Shown here piece after piece: positions 5,095 to 7,185 of a DNA stretch of 7,185 nt. Below the pieces are notes generated by a model. The model had not been told where the DNA came from and made no database searches. It saw only the letters and a list, made by a program, of their open reading frames with translations. Location: assembly GCA_016764415.1 (NCBI GenBank), contig JAESRY010000151.1, forward strand, positions 1 to 7,185. The letters run 5' to 3'. The stretch's first letter is position 1, and each line of letters opens with the position of its first letter. The position numbers and the translations under genes were made by a program. Source of the DNA: Cycloclasticus sp. GTDB taxonomy: Bacteria; Pseudomonadota; Gammaproteobacteria; Methylococcales; Cycloclasticaceae.

Positions 5095-6932
5095 ATGAAA
5101 AAAACTATTCTAGCGGCGAGTATTACGGCTGCATTGTCATTAACTCAATCGATTGCCTTTGCAGACACTAGTGATATGGTTGTTACTGCAACGCGGACAG
5201 CACAGACAGCTGACGAAACACTGGCATCTGTATCCGTTGTGACGAAAGAAGATATTGAAAAATACCAATACAAGACGGTTGCCGAAGCCATTAATGGCTT
5301 ACCTGGCGTTACTATTTCTAATTCCGGTGGGTTGGGTAAGCAAACCTCAGTTTTCTTGCGTGGTACTGAATCGAATCATACTCAAATATTATTAAATGGT
5401 GTGAAGCTAGCCACTAATTCATTTGGTGCGCCACAACTCGAGCATATTCCATTAAACCAAATTGAACGCATTGAGTTAGTTCGTGGGCCTCAATCTAGTT
5501 TGTACGGCTCTGGTTCTATCGGTGGAACCATTCAAATTTTCACTAAAAAAGGGTCAGGAAAACTAACACCCCATTTTTCTGTTGGTTTTGGTACGCATGA
5601 TACAAAAGAAACAACGTTTGGTATTTCAGGTGGCGGTACTTCTACTTGGTATAGTCTGAGTGGTGGTTACACGGAAACAAACGGTTTTAACTCCTGTGAT
5701 GGTAGAAGTGGCGTATTATTTATCGGCTGTTTCGCAACAGAACCAGATAGTGATGCCTATAGGAATGCTAATGTTTCAATACGTGTTGGGCATAGGTTTG
5801 CCAATAACATTGAACTTGAGTTTTTTAGTTTATACAGTGAAGGTGAAAGTGAATTTGACGGGTTTTTCAACACGACTGACTTCTTGCAACATACCTTTGG
5901 CACTAATGTACGCTTCGACGTAACAGACACATGGTCAATTAAATCGACCTTGAGCCAAGGCAGAATTGAGTCTGATAACAAAGGTGCATTTGCGACCAGT
6001 TTGCCGACAATCAACAAGATCATTTTAGTATTCAAAATGATATTCAGTTAAATGAGCAGCACTTGCTTACCATTGGCTATGATTATGAGGACGATAAAAT
6101 ATCAGAATCGGCTGGTTTTACGGAAGCTAAACGTCACAGTAATGCTGTTTTTACTCAGCTACTAGGTGAGTTTGGGGAGAACCGTTACCAGTTGGCATTA
6201 CGTGGTGAAGACGACGAGCAATTTGGTAGCCATACAACCGGTAACATTGCTTGGGGAACAGACTTATCAGATACGCTTCGAATCACCGCATCATTTGGCA
6301 CTGCATTTGCTGCTCCGTCTTTAATCGATTTATACAACCCTCCATTCTTTGGTTTCCCAACCAGTAACGCTGATTTAGACCCAGAACGCTCTAAATCATA
6401 CGAGCTTGGTCTTTCTGGGCAACACATAGGCATTAATTGGTCTGCCAATATTTATAGAACAACAATAAAAGACCTCATCGCTCTTGATGCCTCTTTTGTT
6501 CCGCAAAATATTTCAGAAGCCGTGATTAAGGGGCTTGAGCTAGAAGCTAAAACCAAATTGGCCGGGGTTAATGTCGGTGGTCAATTTTCTTGGATAGACC
6601 CAGAAAATAGAAGCGGCGGCCCAAATGATGGCAATGTATTGGCAAGGCGTGCCGAACAAACTTTCGCATTGAATGCTAATAAATCGTTTGGTTATTTTAG
6701 TCTTGCGAGTAACGTATTTGTATCGGGACGGCGTTTTGATAATGCCGCTAATACACGCCGTATAGCAGGTTTTACAACCGTTGATATTGTAGGAGCCTAT
6801 AAAATCAACAACGATTTAACCGCTCAAGTAAAAGTAGCTAATTTATTTAATGAAGAGTACGAAACAGTTGCCGGTTACAACACAGACGGCACAAATGTGT
6901 TTTTCTCTATACATTATCAGCCTGCTAATTAA
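5095..6932 (+). pseudogene. btuB: TonB-dependent vitamin B12 receptor BtuB, interrupted by a -1 frameshift
   Basis: BtuB imports cobalamin across the outer membrane with energy from TonB. A Sec signal peptide (1-23, ending AFA) is followed by a TonB box around DMVVTATR (27-34). Next comes a plug domain with VFLRGTESNHTQILLNGVKL (87-106) and IERIELVRGPQSSLYGSGSIGG (123-144), then the beta-barrel. The first frame stops at 6049-6051 after 318 residues. The barrel continues in the -1 frame, recognisable from about 6000 (FADNQQDHFSIQND) to TAA 6930-6932, and includes NADLDPERSKSYELG and KVANLFNEEYETVAGY, which match E. coli BtuB. Joined at about 6000 the product is about 612 residues, against 614 in E. 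coli. The final strand ends in YQPAN, without the usual terminal aromatic residue. Cys201 and Cys212 could form a loop disulphide. The start is supported by GAGGA at 5084-5088. The break is either a real mutation or a one-base sequencing error. Confidence 0.93.
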
Positions 6933-6952
6933 GTTAAAACAGCAAAAGAAAT

Positions 6953-6984
6953 AAGGAGAAGAGCTAGTGTTCTTCTCCTTTTTT
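6953..6984 (+). terminator. Rho-independent terminator of btuB, possibly bidirectional
   Basis: AAGGAGAAGA (6953-6962) pairs perfectly with TCTTCTCCTT (6971-6980) around an 8-base loop and runs into six T (6979-6984), 20 bases after the btuB stop. On the minus strand the stem is followed by a U-rich stretch (complement of 6941-6954), so it may also end the converging ATPase transcript. The stem overlaps that gene's last codons. Confidence 0.88.
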
Positions 6985-7185
6985 ATTGCTCCACGGTAAA
7001 ATCCATGAACAACCCAGGTGCTCACCATAAATAGCGTCAACACCGTATATTGTACTCATATACTCAGGTGTCAAAACATTCTCAGGAGTGCCTTCGGATG
7101 CTACTTGACCTTTATTCAATAGTACCAAACTATCGCAATAGCGCATGGCTAAATGCAGTTCATGTAACACGACAATGACTGTTTT
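6964..7185 (-). CDS. ABC transporter ATP-binding protein, BtuD/FecE type, C-terminal part (runs off the window)
   Basis: The minus-strand frame is open from the right edge (7185) to TAG at 6966-6964, giving 74 residues of a protein usually about 255-265 long. KTVIVVLHELHLAMRYCDS contains the H-loop histidine (visible residue 8). It is followed by LVLLNKGQVASEGTPENVLTPEYMSTIYGVDA, the characteristic C-terminal region of ATPases that power B12, haem and ferric-siderophore importers. Walker A, Walker B and the signature motif lie beyond the window. It is convergent with btuB and ends 31 bases from the btuB stop. The neighbourhood of a B12-riboswitch-controlled btuB makes cobalamin the likeliest substrate, but the visible part cannot exclude an iron-chelate transporter, so no symbol is given. 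Confidence 0.92.
   Translation of the reverse strand, partial: KTVIVVLHELHLAMRYCDSLVLLNKGQVASEGTPENVLTPEYMSTIYGVDAIYGEHLGCSWILPWSNKKGEEH

Noticed and set aside
5979..6051. Programmed -1 ribosomal frameshifting in btuB.
   Set aside because: No X-XXY-YYZ slippery heptamer in the correct phase and no obvious downstream stimulatory hairpin were seen. TonB receptors are not known to use it, so mutation or sequencing error is simpler.
1..7185. CRISPR arrays, insertion sequences, long direct repeats or integrase-flanking att sites.
   Set aside because: Reading through both strands showed no regularly spaced repeats, transposase motifs or terminal inverted repeats.

Overview
The window looks like chromosomal DNA of a marine-type gammaproteobacterium of moderate to low GC (about 40-43% by eye). 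RarA, a UvrY/GacA-family regulator, a type II ManC, BtuB and a tRNA-Leu with an encoded CCA end all fit that class. The genus cannot be fixed from the sequence alone. No insertion sequence, CRISPR array, prophage gene or integrase is visible.

Left part (1-3753, all on +). The window opens inside rarA (replication-fork maintenance AAA+ ATPase; the N-terminal third is outside). Close behind it come a small BON-domain lipoprotein and, 4 bases further on, a membrane-anchored FKBP-type prolyl isomerase. These look like an envelope-maintenance pair. Then comes manC, a full-length bifunctional GDP-mannose pyrophosphorylase/phosphomannose isomerase. After a 104-base gap there is a GTG-started limonene-1,2-epoxide-hydrolase-like protein that keeps the complete catalytic residue set.

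Middle part (3882-4743, all on -). A UvrY/GacA-type response regulator is followed directly by tRNA-Leu(UAA) and an intrinsic terminator. The regulator has no ribosome binding site of its own. An 8-codon upstream ORF with a good one overlaps its start by ATGA, which suggests translational coupling. In E. coli and relatives uvrY and tRNA-Leu(UAA) bracket uvrC-pgsA-glyW-cysT, so their direct adjacency here may be a collapsed version of that ancestral locus.

Right part (4756-7185). A sigma70-type promoter drives a cobalamin riboswitch leader of about 300 bases. It carries competing pairings, a U-tract, a very GC-rich hairpin and possible anti-Shine-Dalgarno segments. It leads into btuB, the TonB-dependent outer-membrane B12 receptor. 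btuB is full length (about 612 codons) but broken by a single -1 frameshift near 6000, so as given it encodes only about the first half. Converging on it from the right edge is the C-terminal end of a BtuD/FecE-type ABC ATPase, plausibly the inner-membrane side of the same B12 uptake system. The btuB terminator stem lies inside the last codons of that ATPase gene.

I found no clearly new biological system. The most checkable observations are the btuB frameshift, the coupled leader ORF, the layered btuB leader, the uvrY/tRNA-Leu adjacency and the stand-alone epoxide-hydrolase-like enzyme.
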